18,180 bases of DNA from Moraxellaceae bacterium (GTDB lineage: Bacteria; Pseudomonadota; Gammaproteobacteria; Pseudomonadales; Moraxellaceae), in the NCBI GenBank assembly GCA_030684415.1, contig JAUXNL010000217.1, forward strand, positions 1 through 18,180, read 5' to 3'. Position numbers and translations under genes: made by a program. Under the pieces are notes generated by a model that saw only the letters and a list, made by a program, of their open reading frames with translations, was not told the origin of the DNA and made no database searches. Positions 6,304 through 14,692 of the stretch are shown here, piece after piece (the stretch's first letter is position 1; each line of letters opens with the position of its first letter).

Positions 6304-8067
6304 ATGCGGTTTTACTTTTCCCCGAGCTCCCGTTCACCACAACTGCAGGCTCTGCCAGTGTTTTTGTGCCTGTTGCTGCTGGTGATGGCGCCAACAGCAT
6401 CGGCCGCAGGCTGGGTGGACCGGCTTTTTGGCTCACCCGGTGCAAAGGCTGAACCCACTGTACCTCCCCCCGGCCCCAGCATTACCTCGCAGCCTTATTC
6501 GCCTGCTGCCCATCCCATCGATCGTAACAAGGCTCCTGCCCCCGCCATGGCCATGCAGGATGAGGAAGGTCTGGCAGCTCTTCCTCATATAGAAGAAACC
6601 GAACTGACCGACGAAGACCTGTTGCCCTCCATTTTCAGTGCCGATGAGCTGGCAACAGAGGGCAACCTCTGGGATCGCCTGCGCAACGGCTTCAAGATGG
6701 ATCTCAGTGTCGACAACGAACGTATTGCCGTACAGCGCCAGTGGTATGCGCAGCGTCAGGACTATCTAGATCGAGTGGCCATCCGCGCCGCACGCTATCT
6801 GCATTACACCGTCACGGAAGCTGAAAAGCGCGGCATTCCGACTGAACTGGCACTGCTGCCCGTCATCGAAAGCGCTTACGACCCTTTTGCTTACTCACAC
6901 GCACGCGCCGCCGGCATGTGGCAGTTCATTCCCGGCACCGGCAGCATTTACGGGCTCAAACAGAACTGGTGGTATGACGGCCGTCGCGATGTGATTGAGT
7001 CCACCCGCGCCGCTTATGAGTTTCTCACCAGTCTTTACCAGAAGTTCGGTTCATGGGAACTGGCGCTAGCCTCCTACAACGCTGGCCCCGGAGCGGTACA
7101 ACGCGCCATCAATCGCAATGCGGCAGCGGGCTTGCCGACGGACTTCTGGTCACTCCGGCTACCGGCGGAAACCATGGCCTATGTGCCACGCTTTCTCGGC
7201 ATGGCCCAGTTGGTGCAGTCCCCCGAAGCGTTTGGTGTCACCCTGCGCCCCGTGCTGGATCACCCGTATTTCCGCGAAATACAAACCAGCGGGCAGATTG
7301 ATCTGGCCGCCGCTGCCGAAATTGCCGGCATATCCACCAAAGAGCTCTATCAGCTCAATCCCGGCTTCAACCGATGGGCAACTGATCCTGATGGCCCGCA
7401 CCGGCTGCTGGTGCCCGCCGCACTGCCTATGGACTTTGAAGCTGACATTGCCCAGCTACCCGCCCCGGAACGAGTATTCAAAGAAGAATATGTCGTGCGC
7501 AAAGGCGACACACTTTTTGCTGTGGCCCAGAGGTTCAAATTGGCGCCCGCCGAACTCCGGCGCATGAACGGACTGAAAAGTGATCGGCTCGCGGTCGGCA
7601 GCACGCTTGCCATTGCCCGACCACGAGCCAGCGATGACTCCTATGTACTGAGCCATGAGCAGCGCATGGCGCGGCAGGCAAACAAGGCCTGCACGATCAA
7701 ACGCACACACTACACCGTTCGCAAGGGCGACAGCCTTTACGCCATTGCACGCAAACATAACGTCAGTGCGGGCAGTCTCGCTGCCGCGAACGGGCTGCGC
7801 ATCAATTCACCACTGCGCATCGGACAAACACTGAAGATCGAGAAAAGCGGCGCAAGCAGTAACCAACGCATCGTCGCCAGCAAGAGTAAGAAAGGCGACA
7901 CTGCCGGCACCCAGAAACGTATCCGTTATCAAGTCAAGGCCGGCGATACGCTGTCTTCCATCAGTCGCCGCTACAACGTCAGCATTCAGCAAATCAAGCG
8001 CTGGAATGGCACCTCGCACAGGATTCAACCCGGCCAAGGTCTGGTACTGTTCGTTGCCAGCCACTAG
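6304..8067 (+). CDS. mltD: MltD-type membrane-bound lytic murein transglycosylase with three LysM domains
   Basis: A 587-residue exported protein. A signal peptide (hydrophobic 16-30, likely cut after TASA at about residue 34) leads into a Pro-rich linker. The SLT/lysozyme-like domain at about 165-290 has the catalytic Glu189 in LLPVIESAYDPFAYSHARAA, then GMWQFIPGTG (204-213) and ALASYNAGPG (254-263). Three LysM peptidoglycan-binding repeats follow, at about 394-438, 468-512 and 540-584, each with a KGDTL-like or AGDTL core. The family cleaves the MurNAc-GlcNAc bond and forms 1,6-anhydroMurNAc. As I recall, E. coli MltD is about 450 residues, has two LysM repeats and is a lipoprotein; here there is no lipobox cysteine, so the protein looks soluble or LysM-tethered. 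The start is fixed by an in-frame TAG at 6262-6264. Cotranscription with gloB is possible, but a separate promoter is present. Confidence 0.95.
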   Translation: MRFYFSPSSRSPQLQALPVFLCLLLLVMAPTASAAGWVDRLFGSPGAKAEPTVPPPGPSITSQPYSPAAHPIDRNKAPAPAMAMQDEEGLAALPHIEETELTDEDLLPSIFSADELATEGNLWDRLRNGFKMDLSVDNERIAVQRQWYAQRQDYLDRVAIRAARYLHYTVTEAEKRGIPTELALLPVIESAYDPFAYSHARAAGMWQFIPGTGSIYGLKQNWWYDGRRDVIESTRAAYEFLTSLYQKFGSWELALASYNAGPGAVQRAINRNAAAGLPTDFWSLRLPAETMAYVPRFLGMAQLVQSPEAFGVTLRPVLDHPYFREIQTSGQIDLAAAAEIAGISTKELYQLNPGFNRWATDPDGPHRLLVPAALPMDFEADIAQLPAPERVFKEEYVVRKGDTLFAVAQRFKLAPAELRRMNGLKSDRLAVGSTLAIARPRASDDSYVLSHEQRMARQANKACTIKRTHYTVRKGDSLYAIARKHNVSAGSLAAANGLRINSPLRIGQTLKIEKSGASSNQRIVASKSKKGDTAGTQKRIRYQVKAGDTLSSISRRYNVSIQQIKRWNGTSHRIQPGQGLVLFVASH

Positions 8068-8104
8068 CCCTGAAAAAGTGTGTAGAGCCGGCGCCAACAG
8101 GGCT
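8066..8104 (+). terminator. Weak terminator-like hairpin after mltD
   Basis: AGCCCTG (8066-8072, overlapping the mltD stop) and CAGGGCT (8098-8104) are perfect 7-base arms around a 25-base loop. Only a short TTTT follows at 8111-8114, so the structure is a poor intrinsic terminator. It may slow transcription into yejA or protect the mltD 3' end. Confidence 0.3.
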
Positions 8105-8157
8105 GACTGATTTTCCCCACATTCTCCGGGAAACAAAAACAAGCAAGGATAGTGCTC

Positions 8158-9987
8158 ATGACATTTCTGATGCGTTACCTGTCCATCGCACTGACAGCCT
8201 CACTCGGCATGGCGGCTCAAGCCGCCGTTGAAACAACCCACGCCATCAGCCTTCATGGCAAGCCTGCCTATCCTGCGGGCTTCAAAGCATTTTCTTATGT
8301 CAATCCGGCCGCCCCGAAAGGGGGAGATATACGGCTGTATGATCTTGGCAGCTTCGACAGCCTGAATCCGTTCATCAACAAGGGCAATGCTGCCAACGTC
8401 ACTCGTATTTACGACAGTCTCACCACCGCATCGCTTGATGAACCCTTTACCCGTTATGGCTTACTGGCCGAGAAAATCGAGCGCGACCCGGACGATGCGT
8501 CGTGGGTAACCTACCACCTGAATCCCGCCGCCCGCTTTTCTGATGGCAAGCCGGTCACGGCAGCGGATGTCGTTTTCACATTCGACATCATCCGCAAAGA
8601 GGGTGACCCCTCCTACAAAGCCTATTTCGCTGATGTGACCAAAGTAGAAGCGCTGGATACCCGACGGGTAAAATTCACCTTCCGAGATGCCAATAACCGG
8701 GAGCTCCCACTTATTGTGGGCGAGCTGTCGATTCTGCCAAAGCACTACTGGGAAAAGCGCAACTTCAATAGCACAAGCCTCGACATTCCTGTCGGCAGCG
8801 GCCCCTATATCATCAGCAGGGTAGATGCTGGCCGCAGCATTACCTACACCCTGAACCCTGATTACTGGGGGAAAGAGCTGCCCGTAAACCGGGGCCACAA
8901 CAACTTCAACTCCATCACCACGGTTTATTATCGCGACACCACGGTGGCTTTCGAAGGTTTCAAAGCTGGCCAGTACGACTTCCGCGTGGAGAACCGGGCC
9001 AAAACCTGGGCAACCGAATACAACTTCCCCGCCACCCGTAATGGCCTGGTCAAAAAAAATGCCCAGCCGCACCAGAACTCCAGCGGCATGCAGGGCTTTG
9101 GCTTCAACCTGCGTCGCCCGATATTCCAGGATGTGAAGGTACGCGAAGCACTCGGACTCGCTTTCGACTTCGAGTGGAGCAACCGCACGCTCTTCAACAT
9201 GGCTTACACGCGTACGGACAGCTATTTTTCGAACAGTGAATTAGGCGCCAAGGGCTCTCCCTCTGCCGCCGAACTGACACTGCTAGAGCCTTTCCGGGCA
9301 CAGCTACCGGCCAGCGTTTTTGCGGCCGTACAGCCGCCCCCCAAAACCGATGGTAGCGGCAACGCCCGCGCGCAGTTGTTAAAAGCCCAGCAGTTACTGG
9401 CCAGCGCCGGATGGACCATCAAAAACGGCAAACTGGTAAATGCCCAGAATCAGCCTATGGCTTTTGAAATACTCTTGGCACAGCCGGAGTTCGAACGCAT
9501 CGTCCAGCCTTTCCGCCAAAATCTGGCACGGCTCGGCATCGACATGCGCATCCGCATTGTGGATGTCTCTCAATATGTGGAACGCATGCGCCGTTTTGAT
9601 TACGACATGACGGTGGTCAGCTTCGCGCAGTCGCAGTCACCCGGTAATGAGCAGCGCGACTTCTGGAGTTCGCAAGCCGCCGACACGGCAGGCAGCCGCA
9701 ACAGTCTCGGCATCAAGAATCCAGCCGTCGACAAACTGGTGGATCACATCATTGCGGCGCCTTCGCGAGAGGCACTGGTCACCGCCACCCGCGCGCTGGA
9801 CCGCGTTTTGCTGGCCAACCACTATGTCATCCCGCACTTTCATGTGAATGCTTATCGTCTGGCGTATTGGGATTTTCTGGAACGCCCAGCGACTTCGCCA
9901 CGCTATTCGCTGGGCTTTGACACCTGGTGGGTCAATCCGCAAAAACTCCAGCGCATCCGGGCCGCCCAAGGCAATCGCCGCCAGTAA
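8158..9987 (+). CDS. yejA: YejA-type peptide ABC importer, periplasmic binding protein (SBP_bac_5)
   Basis: A 609-residue exported protein. The signal peptide is MTFLMRYLSIALTASLGMAAQA, probably cut before AVETT. After it comes the family-5 solute-binding fold used for oligopeptides. Recognisable blocks are the early GGDIRLYDLGSFDSLNPF, the SDGKPVTAADVVFTFDII segment, the GSGPYIISRVDAG segment and LGIDMRIRIVDV. The start is ATG 8158 rather than the in-frame GTG 8152, because AAGGA at 8145-8149 is 8 bases from the ATG but only 2 from the GTG. YejABEF takes up peptides, including microcin C, in E. coli. The P. aeruginosa counterpart, which I recall as NppA1A2BCD, imports peptidyl nucleoside antibiotics and has two binding proteins. 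Only one is present here. It is the first gene of a four-gene importer operon; the spacing to yejB is 6 bases. Confidence 0.93.
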   Translation: MTFLMRYLSIALTASLGMAAQAAVETTHAISLHGKPAYPAGFKAFSYVNPAAPKGGDIRLYDLGSFDSLNPFINKGNAANVTRIYDSLTTASLDEPFTRYGLLAEKIERDPDDASWVTYHLNPAARFSDGKPVTAADVVFTFDIIRKEGDPSYKAYFADVTKVEALDTRRVKFTFRDANNRELPLIVGELSILPKHYWEKRNFNSTSLDIPVGSGPYIISRVDAGRSITYTLNPDYWGKELPVNRGHNNFNSITTVYYRDTTVAFEGFKAGQYDFRVENRAKTWATEYNFPATRNGLVKKNAQPHQNSSGMQGFGFNLRRPIFQDVKVREALGLAFDFEWSNRTLFNMAYTRTDSYFSNSELGAKGSPSAAELTLLEPFRAQLPASVFAAVQPPPKTDGSGNARAQLLKAQQLLASAGWTIKNGKLVNAQNQPMAFEILLAQPEFERIVQPFRQNLARLGIDMRIRIVDVSQYVERMRRFDYDMTVVSFAQSQSPGNEQRDFWSSQAADTAGSRNSLGIKNPAVDKLVDHIIAAPSREALVTATRALDRVLLANHYVIPHFHVNAYRLAYWDFLERPATSPRYSLGFDTWWVNPQKLQRIRAAQGNRRQ

Positions 9988-9993
9988 GGCTGA

Positions 9994-11097
9994 ATGCATT
10001 TCATGACTGCCTATCTGGTTCGCCGCCTCCTGCTGATCGTGCCGACGCTGCTCGGTATCCTGATCATCAACTTTGCCATTATCCAGGCGGCGCCCGGGGG
10101 GCCGGTCGAGCGCACACTGGCTCGCCTGCAAGGACTGGATGGCTCGGCCGCCTCACGCATGGGGAGTGGAGGCGGCGACATGATCAACACGACATCCGGC
10201 AGCACCTCAGGCAGCAGCGGCTATCGCGGCGCCCAGGGCTTGCCGCCTGAACTGGTGGCCGACATCGAACGGCAGTATGGCTTTGATAAGCCCGCATCAG
10301 AACGTTTTGTCATCATGCTGCAGAATTATCTGCGCTTTGATTTTGGCTCCAGCTTCTTCCGCGATACGACCGTCATCAACCTGATCAAAGAAAAAATGCC
10401 CGTGTCCATTTCCATCGGACTCTGGAGCACGCTGCTCATCTACCTGATTTCCATACCGCTGGGCATTCGCAAAGCCTTGCACAGCGGCACCCAATTTGAC
10501 CTGTGGACCAGCTCGGTCATCATTATCGGCTATGCCATCCCTGGCTTTCTTTTTGCCATTCTGCTCATCATCCTGTTTGCGGGCGGAAGCTATTGGCAGT
10601 GGTTCCCGATGCAAGGGCTGACCTCCGAAAACTTCGATACCCTGAGTTTTGGCGGCAAGCTGCTCGACTACGCCTGGCATATCGCCCTGCCGACGCTCTG
10701 CCTCACCATCGGCGGCTTTGCCACCCTGACCATTCTCACCAAAAATTCTTTTCTCGATGAAATCGGCAAGCAGTACGTGATGACGGCGCGCGCCAAAGGA
10801 CTGAGCGAGCGCCAGGTGCTCTATGGCCACGTTTTCCGCAATGCCATGCTGATCATCATTGCCGGCCTGCCCGCGACCCTGCTTGGCGTCTTTTTCAGTG
10901 GTGCCCTGCTGATCGAGGTGATCTTCAATCTCGACGGACTGGGGCTGCTCAGCTTCGAGGCCGTGCTCAATCGTGATTATCCGGTCATGTTCGGCACCCT
11001 CTGGATATTCACACTGACAGGCCTGCTGCTGAAAATCCTCAGCGATGTTGTCTACACCCTGGTCGATCCTCGCATCGACTTTGCCAGCCGGAGCTGA
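9994..11097 (+). CDS. yejB: Peptide ABC importer permease YejB
   Basis: A 367-residue inner-membrane protein. The first membrane helix lies at about 11-33, followed by a long Ser/Gly-rich periplasmic loop at about 45-85 that ends in YRGAQGLPPE. Further helices lie at about 139-158, 174-197, 229-249, 284-311 and 333-355. The permease signature (EAA loop) that docks to the ATPase is at about 261-284 (YVMTARAKGLSERQVLYGHV). The tail YTLVDPRIDF is typical of this permease class. The start could be ATG 9994 or ATG 10003: AAGG lies 4 bases before the first and 13 before the second. MTAYLVRRLLLIVPTL at the second fits the family N-terminus, so the difference of three residues is open. It pairs with yejE to form the membrane channel. 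Confidence 0.94.
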   Translation: MHFMTAYLVRRLLLIVPTLLGILIINFAIIQAAPGGPVERTLARLQGLDGSAASRMGSGGGDMINTTSGSTSGSSGYRGAQGLPPELVADIERQYGFDKPASERFVIMLQNYLRFDFGSSFFRDTTVINLIKEKMPVSISIGLWSTLLIYLISIPLGIRKALHSGTQFDLWTSSVIIIGYAIPGFLFAILLIILFAGGSYWQWFPMQGLTSENFDTLSFGGKLLDYAWHIALPTLCLTIGGFATLTILTKNSFLDEIGKQYVMTARAKGLSERQVLYGHVFRNAMLIIIAGLPATLLGVFFSGALLIEVIFNLDGLGLLSFEAVLNRDYPVMFGTLWIFTLTGLLLKILSDVVYTLVDPRIDFASRS

Positions 11098-11102
11098 CCC
11101 GA

Positions 11103-12125
11103 ATGGCCCTCACGCCGCTCAACCTCCGCCGCTGGCAGAACTTCAAGGCGCATAAACGCGGCTATTGGTCGCTATGGATTTTTCTCGCCCTCTTTGGCAT
11201 CAGCCTTTTGGCCGAGCTGCTGGCCAACGATCAGCCCTTGCTCGTGCAGTTCCGTGGTGAGCTTTATGTACCGGTACTGAAAAACTATCCGGAAACCGAA
11301 TTCGGCGGCAGCTTCGACTCGGCCACCAATTATCGCGACCCCTATGTCGCCGAGCTGATCAACAATGATGGCTGGATGCTGTGGCCGCCGGTCCGCTTCA
11401 GCTACCAGACCATCAACTATGACCTCCCCGTGCCAGCCCCTGCCCCACCATCGACCGAAAACTGGCTGGGAACGGACGACCAAGGCCGCGATGTACTGGC
11501 CCGCATCATTTACGGCTTTCGCGTTTCCGTTCTTTTTGCACTGTGTCTGACGGTGGGCAGCTCACTTCTCGGCATTTTTGCCGGCGCCCTGCAAGGGTAT
11601 TACGGTGGCTGGACCGACATGGCCGGTCAGCGCTTTATCGAAGTGTGGTCGGGACTTCCTGTGCTGTTCATGCTGATCATCCTCTCCAGCCTCGTCGAGC
11701 CGAATTTCTGGTGGCTGCTGGGGCTCATGCTGCTGTTCAGCTGGACGGAGCTGACCGGACTGGTTCGTGCCGAATTCCTGCGCGCCCGCAACCTGGAGTA
11801 TGTACGTGCGGCTCGTGCCTTGGGCATGAGTGATGCGCGCATCATGTTCCGCCACATGTTGCCCAATGCGATGGTGTCTACCCTCACCTTTCTGCCCTTC
11901 ATTTTTACCGGCGCGATCGGCGTGCTGACTTCACTGGATTTTCTCGGTTTCGGCCTGCCACCGGGCTCGGCCTCACTGGGTGAGCTTGTGGCACAAGGCA
12001 AAAACAACATGACCTCTCCTTGGCTGGGCATTTCAGCGTTTGTCACGCTCTCGGTGTTGCTGACACTGCTGGTATTCATCGGCGAAGCTGCCCGTGATGC
12101 CTTTGACCCCCGCAAGCAGGTCTGA
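11103..12125 (+). CDS. yejE: Peptide ABC importer permease YejE
   Basis: A 340-residue inner-membrane protein of the OppC-like permease group. An N-terminal segment with KRGYWSLWIFLALFGISLLAELLAND carries the first helix at about 21-41, followed by a periplasmic stretch. The conserved entry WLGTDDQGRDVLARIIYGFR (121-140) precedes the permease core. Further helices lie at about 142-164, 183-197, 203-220, 260-280 and 308-328. The EAA loop is at 233-256 (VRAARALGMSDARIMFRHML). The ending GEAARDAFDPRKQV is typical of the family. GGAG at 11090-11093, inside the yejB end, is 9 bases before the ATG. The gap to yejB is 5 bases and to yejF 1 base, indicating tight coupling. Confidence 0.95.
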   Translation: MALTPLNLRRWQNFKAHKRGYWSLWIFLALFGISLLAELLANDQPLLVQFRGELYVPVLKNYPETEFGGSFDSATNYRDPYVAELINNDGWMLWPPVRFSYQTINYDLPVPAPAPPSTENWLGTDDQGRDVLARIIYGFRVSVLFALCLTVGSSLLGIFAGALQGYYGGWTDMAGQRFIEVWSGLPVLFMLIILSSLVEPNFWWLLGLMLLFSWTELTGLVRAEFLRARNLEYVRAARALGMSDARIMFRHMLPNAMVSTLTFLPFIFTGAIGVLTSLDFLGFGLPPGSASLGELVAQGKNNMTSPWLGISAFVTLSVLLTLLVFIGEAARDAFDPRKQV

Positions 12126-12126
12126 C

Positions 12127-13737
12127 ATGACGACGCCCGTGCTTGAAATTACTGATCTTTCCATCCGCTTCGGGCAAGGGGCGAGCGCAGCCATACCAGT
12201 GCGTCAGGCGACATTACAGATTGCCGCCGGTGAAATGCTCGCACTGGTGGGCGAGTCCGGCTCCGGAAAATCACTCACGGCACATGCAGTGATGCGCTTA
12301 CTGCCGACACATGCCAGCGTTTCCGGCCGCATTGTCTTCAAGGGGGAAGACATTACCGACGCAAGTGAAACACGCCTTAGGCAGTTGCGTGGGCACCGGG
12401 TCGGCATGATTTTCCAGGAGCCGATGACGTCGCTGAATCCGCTGCACACGGTGGAAAAGCAAATTGGCGAAGTCTTGTCACTGCATCAGGGGCTGGATCG
12501 CACGGCCGCCAGGGCACGTATTCTGGAGTTGCTGGCACAGGTCGGGATTGCCGAGCCTGAAAAGCGCCTGCGCAGCTATCCGCACGAACTCTCCGGTGGG
12601 CAGCGCCAGCGCGTGATGATTGCCATGGCCTTGGCCAACAATCCTGAACTGCTGATTGCTGATGAGCCCACCACCGCACTTGATGTGACCTTACAAGAGC
12701 AAATCCTGGCCTTGTTGCGCGACTTGCAACAGCGCCTCGGCCTTGCCGTGCTGCTGATTTCTCACGACCTGGCACTGGTGCGCCGATTCGCACAGCGGGT
12801 TTGCGTGATGCAGGCCGGCTGCATCGTCGAAGCCGCCGATACCAAAACGCTGTTTGCCGCCCCACAGCACGACTACACCAGATTGCTGCTCGGCGCCGAG
12901 CCCGAGGGCCACGCAGTGCCGCTACATCCCGATGCGCCTGTCCTGCTTAGCACCCAGCAACTGCGCGTCTGGTTTCCGCTACGCCAAGGGCTGCTGGCTC
13001 GCGCACATGACCATATCCGCGCAGTTGATGACATCAGCTTTGAGCTGCGGGAGACGGAAACGCTGGGCCTTGTTGGCGAATCCGGGTCGGGCAAGACAAC
13101 CCTCGCACTGGCCATCTTGCGACTGCTGCCCGCCACCGGGAGAGTCGTGTTCATGGGCCATGACCTGCTGCCATTGTCACAAAATGAATTACGCCCCTTG
13201 CGCCGCCACTTGCAAATCGTGTTTCAGGACCCCTACGGCAGCCTGAGCCCGCGCATGAGCGTGGCCGATATCGTTGGGGAAGGCCTGGAAGTGCAAGGTG
13301 TCCCGCCAGCGGCACGTGAAACGGCCGTCATACAGGCCTTACGCGAAGTACAACTGGACCCCGATGTGCGTCACCGCTACCCCCACGAATTCTCTGGCGG
13401 TCAGCGCCAGCGTATCGCCATTGCCCGCGCGCTCGTGTTGAAGCCCAAGCTGGTTGTGCTCGATGAGCCGACGTCGGCACTCGATCGCACAGTGCAAAAA
13501 CAGATTATTGAACTGCTACGGCAGTTGCAGGGAGAGCATGGCTTTGCCTGCCTGTTCATCAGTCATGACCTGAAAGTGGTACGCGCACTGGCGCACCGTG
13601 TCATGGTGCTGCGCAATGGCCAGATGCTGGAGTGTCGGCCGACGGAAGAGCTGTTCCAGAACCCCGGGCATGACTACACAAAGGCCTTGCTGGCCGCTGC
13701 CTTGGCCAGTGATGTCCCGGCAGCGATTCCGGTCTGA
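12127..13737 (+). CDS. yejF: Peptide ABC importer, fused double ATP-binding subunit YejF
   Basis: A 536-residue protein with two complete ABC ATPase domains in one chain. Domain 1 has Walker A GESGSGKS (42-49), Q-loop Gln97, signature LSGGQRQR (155-162), Walker B LLIADEP with Glu180, and switch His213. Domain 2 has Walker A GESGSGKT (317-324), Gln367, FSGGQRQR (422-429), Walker B LVVLDEP with Glu447, and His480. Both sites look active. It hydrolyses ATP to drive uptake through YejB/YejE. The frame is open from 12094, but ATG 12127, one base after the yejE stop, gives the usual N-terminus MTTPVLEITDLSIRF. Oligopeptide-type domains often have a C-terminal Cys-rich extension; the linker here (about 250-280) has none. 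It ends the importer operon, and fabI follows after 101 bases. Confidence 0.95.
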   Translation: MTTPVLEITDLSIRFGQGASAAIPVRQATLQIAAGEMLALVGESGSGKSLTAHAVMRLLPTHASVSGRIVFKGEDITDASETRLRQLRGHRVGMIFQEPMTSLNPLHTVEKQIGEVLSLHQGLDRTAARARILELLAQVGIAEPEKRLRSYPHELSGGQRQRVMIAMALANNPELLIADEPTTALDVTLQEQILALLRDLQQRLGLAVLLISHDLALVRRFAQRVCVMQAGCIVEAADTKTLFAAPQHDYTRLLLGAEPEGHAVPLHPDAPVLLSTQQLRVWFPLRQGLLARAHDHIRAVDDISFELRETETLGLVGESGSGKTTLALAILRLLPATGRVVFMGHDLLPLSQNELRPLRRHLQIVFQDPYGSLSPRMSVADIVGEGLEVQGVPPAARETAVIQALREVQLDPDVRHRYPHEFSGGQRQRIAIARALVLKPKLVVLDEPTSALDRTVQKQIIELLRQLQGEHGFACLFISHDLKVVRALAHRVMVLRNGQMLECRPTEELFQNPGHDYTKALLAAALASDVPAAIPV

Positions 13738-13792
13738 CACAAACCGTTGCAAAACCCGAGGAGTGGCCATCGCTACTGTCACGGGCACTTTC

Positions 13793-13798
13793 TATACT
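13793..13798 (+). promoter_or_regulatory. Possible -10 element of a fabI promoter
   Basis: TATACT matches the -10 consensus at five of six bases and would place the start near 13804-13806, giving a leader of about 34 bases. No good -35 lies at 16-18 bases upstream and there is no extended TGn, so this is tentative. A small hairpin GACC-TTTT-GGTC (13802-13813) lies at the predicted start. Confidence 0.33.
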
Positions 13799-13838
13799 GG
13801 CGACCTTTTGGTCACCTTGCACAAAGAGGGATAACACA

Positions 13839-14630
13839 ATGGGATTCATGAGTGGCAAGCGCGTACTGATCGTTGGCGTCGCGAGCAAGTTGTCGATTGC
13901 CTTCGGCATTGCCCAGGCCATGCACCGCGAAGGTGCTGAACTGGCGTTCACTTACCAGAACGAAAAGCTCAAGTCCCGTGTTGAGGACTTTGCACAAAGC
14001 TTCGGCTCCACCCTCACCTTCCCCTGCGATGTCGCCAGCGACACTGAAATCACGCAGTTGTTCGCCGACCTCGGCCAACACTGGGATGGTCTTGATGTGA
14101 TTGTGCATTCGGTGGGCTATGCCCCGGGACATGAACTGGATGGCAACTATGTCGACGTGACCACACGTGAAGGCTTCCGCATCGCTCACGACATCAGCTC
14201 GTTCAGCTTCGGCGCACTTGCCCAAGCCGGGAAAAAAATGCTCGAAGGCCGTAATGGCTCTCTGCTCACACTGACCTATCTCGGCGCCGAGCGTGTTGTG
14301 CCCAACTACAACGTGATGGGCCTTGCCAAAGCCTCGCTGGAAGCCAATGTGCGTTACTTGTCGGCCAGCCTTGGCCCTATCGGCATTCGCGTGAACGGTA
14401 TCTCGGCCGGCCCGATCCGCACGCTGGCCGCAAGCGGCATCAAAGACTTCCGCAAAATGCTGTCGTACAACGAGGCCGCTACGCCTTTGCGCCGCAACGT
14501 CACGATTGAGGAGGTCGGCAATGCGGCCGCTTTCCTCTGTTCCGACCTTGCCTCCGGCATCAGTGGCGAAATCCTGTATGTGGATGGCGGCTTCAACACC
14601 GTCGCCATGCCTGCGTTAGACCAGATCTGA
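13839..14630 (+). CDS. fabI: Enoyl-[acyl-carrier-protein] reductase (NADH), FabI
   Basis: A 263-residue short-chain dehydrogenase-type enzyme. It reduces trans-2-enoyl-ACP to acyl-ACP in the last step of each fatty acid elongation cycle. The N-terminus MGFMSGKRVLIVGVASKLSI carries the NADH-binding loop. The catalytic group is Tyr147, Tyr157 and Lys164 in TYLGAERVVPNYNVMGLAKA (146-165). ISAGPIRTLAASGIKDFRKM (189-208) is the substrate-binding loop. Residues that, when mutated in E. coli, give triclosan resistance (Gly93, Met159, Phe203) are all kept here as Gly93, Met160 and Phe204, so the enzyme should be of the sensitive type. GAGGG at 13826-13830 is 8 bases before the ATG. The gene follows the yej operon but has a possible promoter of its own, and it ends at a strong shared terminator. 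Confidence 0.97.
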   Translation: MGFMSGKRVLIVGVASKLSIAFGIAQAMHREGAELAFTYQNEKLKSRVEDFAQSFGSTLTFPCDVASDTEITQLFADLGQHWDGLDVIVHSVGYAPGHELDGNYVDVTTREGFRIAHDISSFSFGALAQAGKKMLEGRNGSLLTLTYLGAERVVPNYNVMGLAKASLEANVRYLSASLGPIGIRVNGISAGPIRTLAASGIKDFRKMLSYNEAATPLRRNVTIEEVGNAAAFLCSDLASGISGEILYVDGGFNTVAMPALDQI

Positions 14631-14643
14631 TACTCGCCACACT

Positions 14644-14687
14644 GACGCCATAAAAAAACCGCCGTAAGGCGGTTTTTTTATGGCGTC
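14644..14687. terminator. Bidirectional intrinsic terminator between fabI and ppiD
   Basis: Two perfect 20-base complementary arms (14644-14663 and 14668-14687) enclose the loop GTAA. The centre is the GC-rich ACCGCC/GGCGGT stem, flanked by seven As on one side and seven Ts on the other, so a U-tract follows the stem on either strand. The hairpin starts 13 bases after the fabI stop and ends 5 bases before the ppiD stop, serving both convergent genes. Confidence 0.95.
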
Positions 14688-14692
14688 GACTA

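Noticed and set aside
8461..9072. 203-codon minus-strand frame inside yejA
   Set aside because: Antisense shadow of a well-matched binding-protein gene with no start signal of its own.
12094..12126. Eleven-codon upstream extension of yejF
   Set aside because: It would lie inside the end of yejE; the ATG at 12127 one base after the yejE stop gives the normal ABC-domain start.
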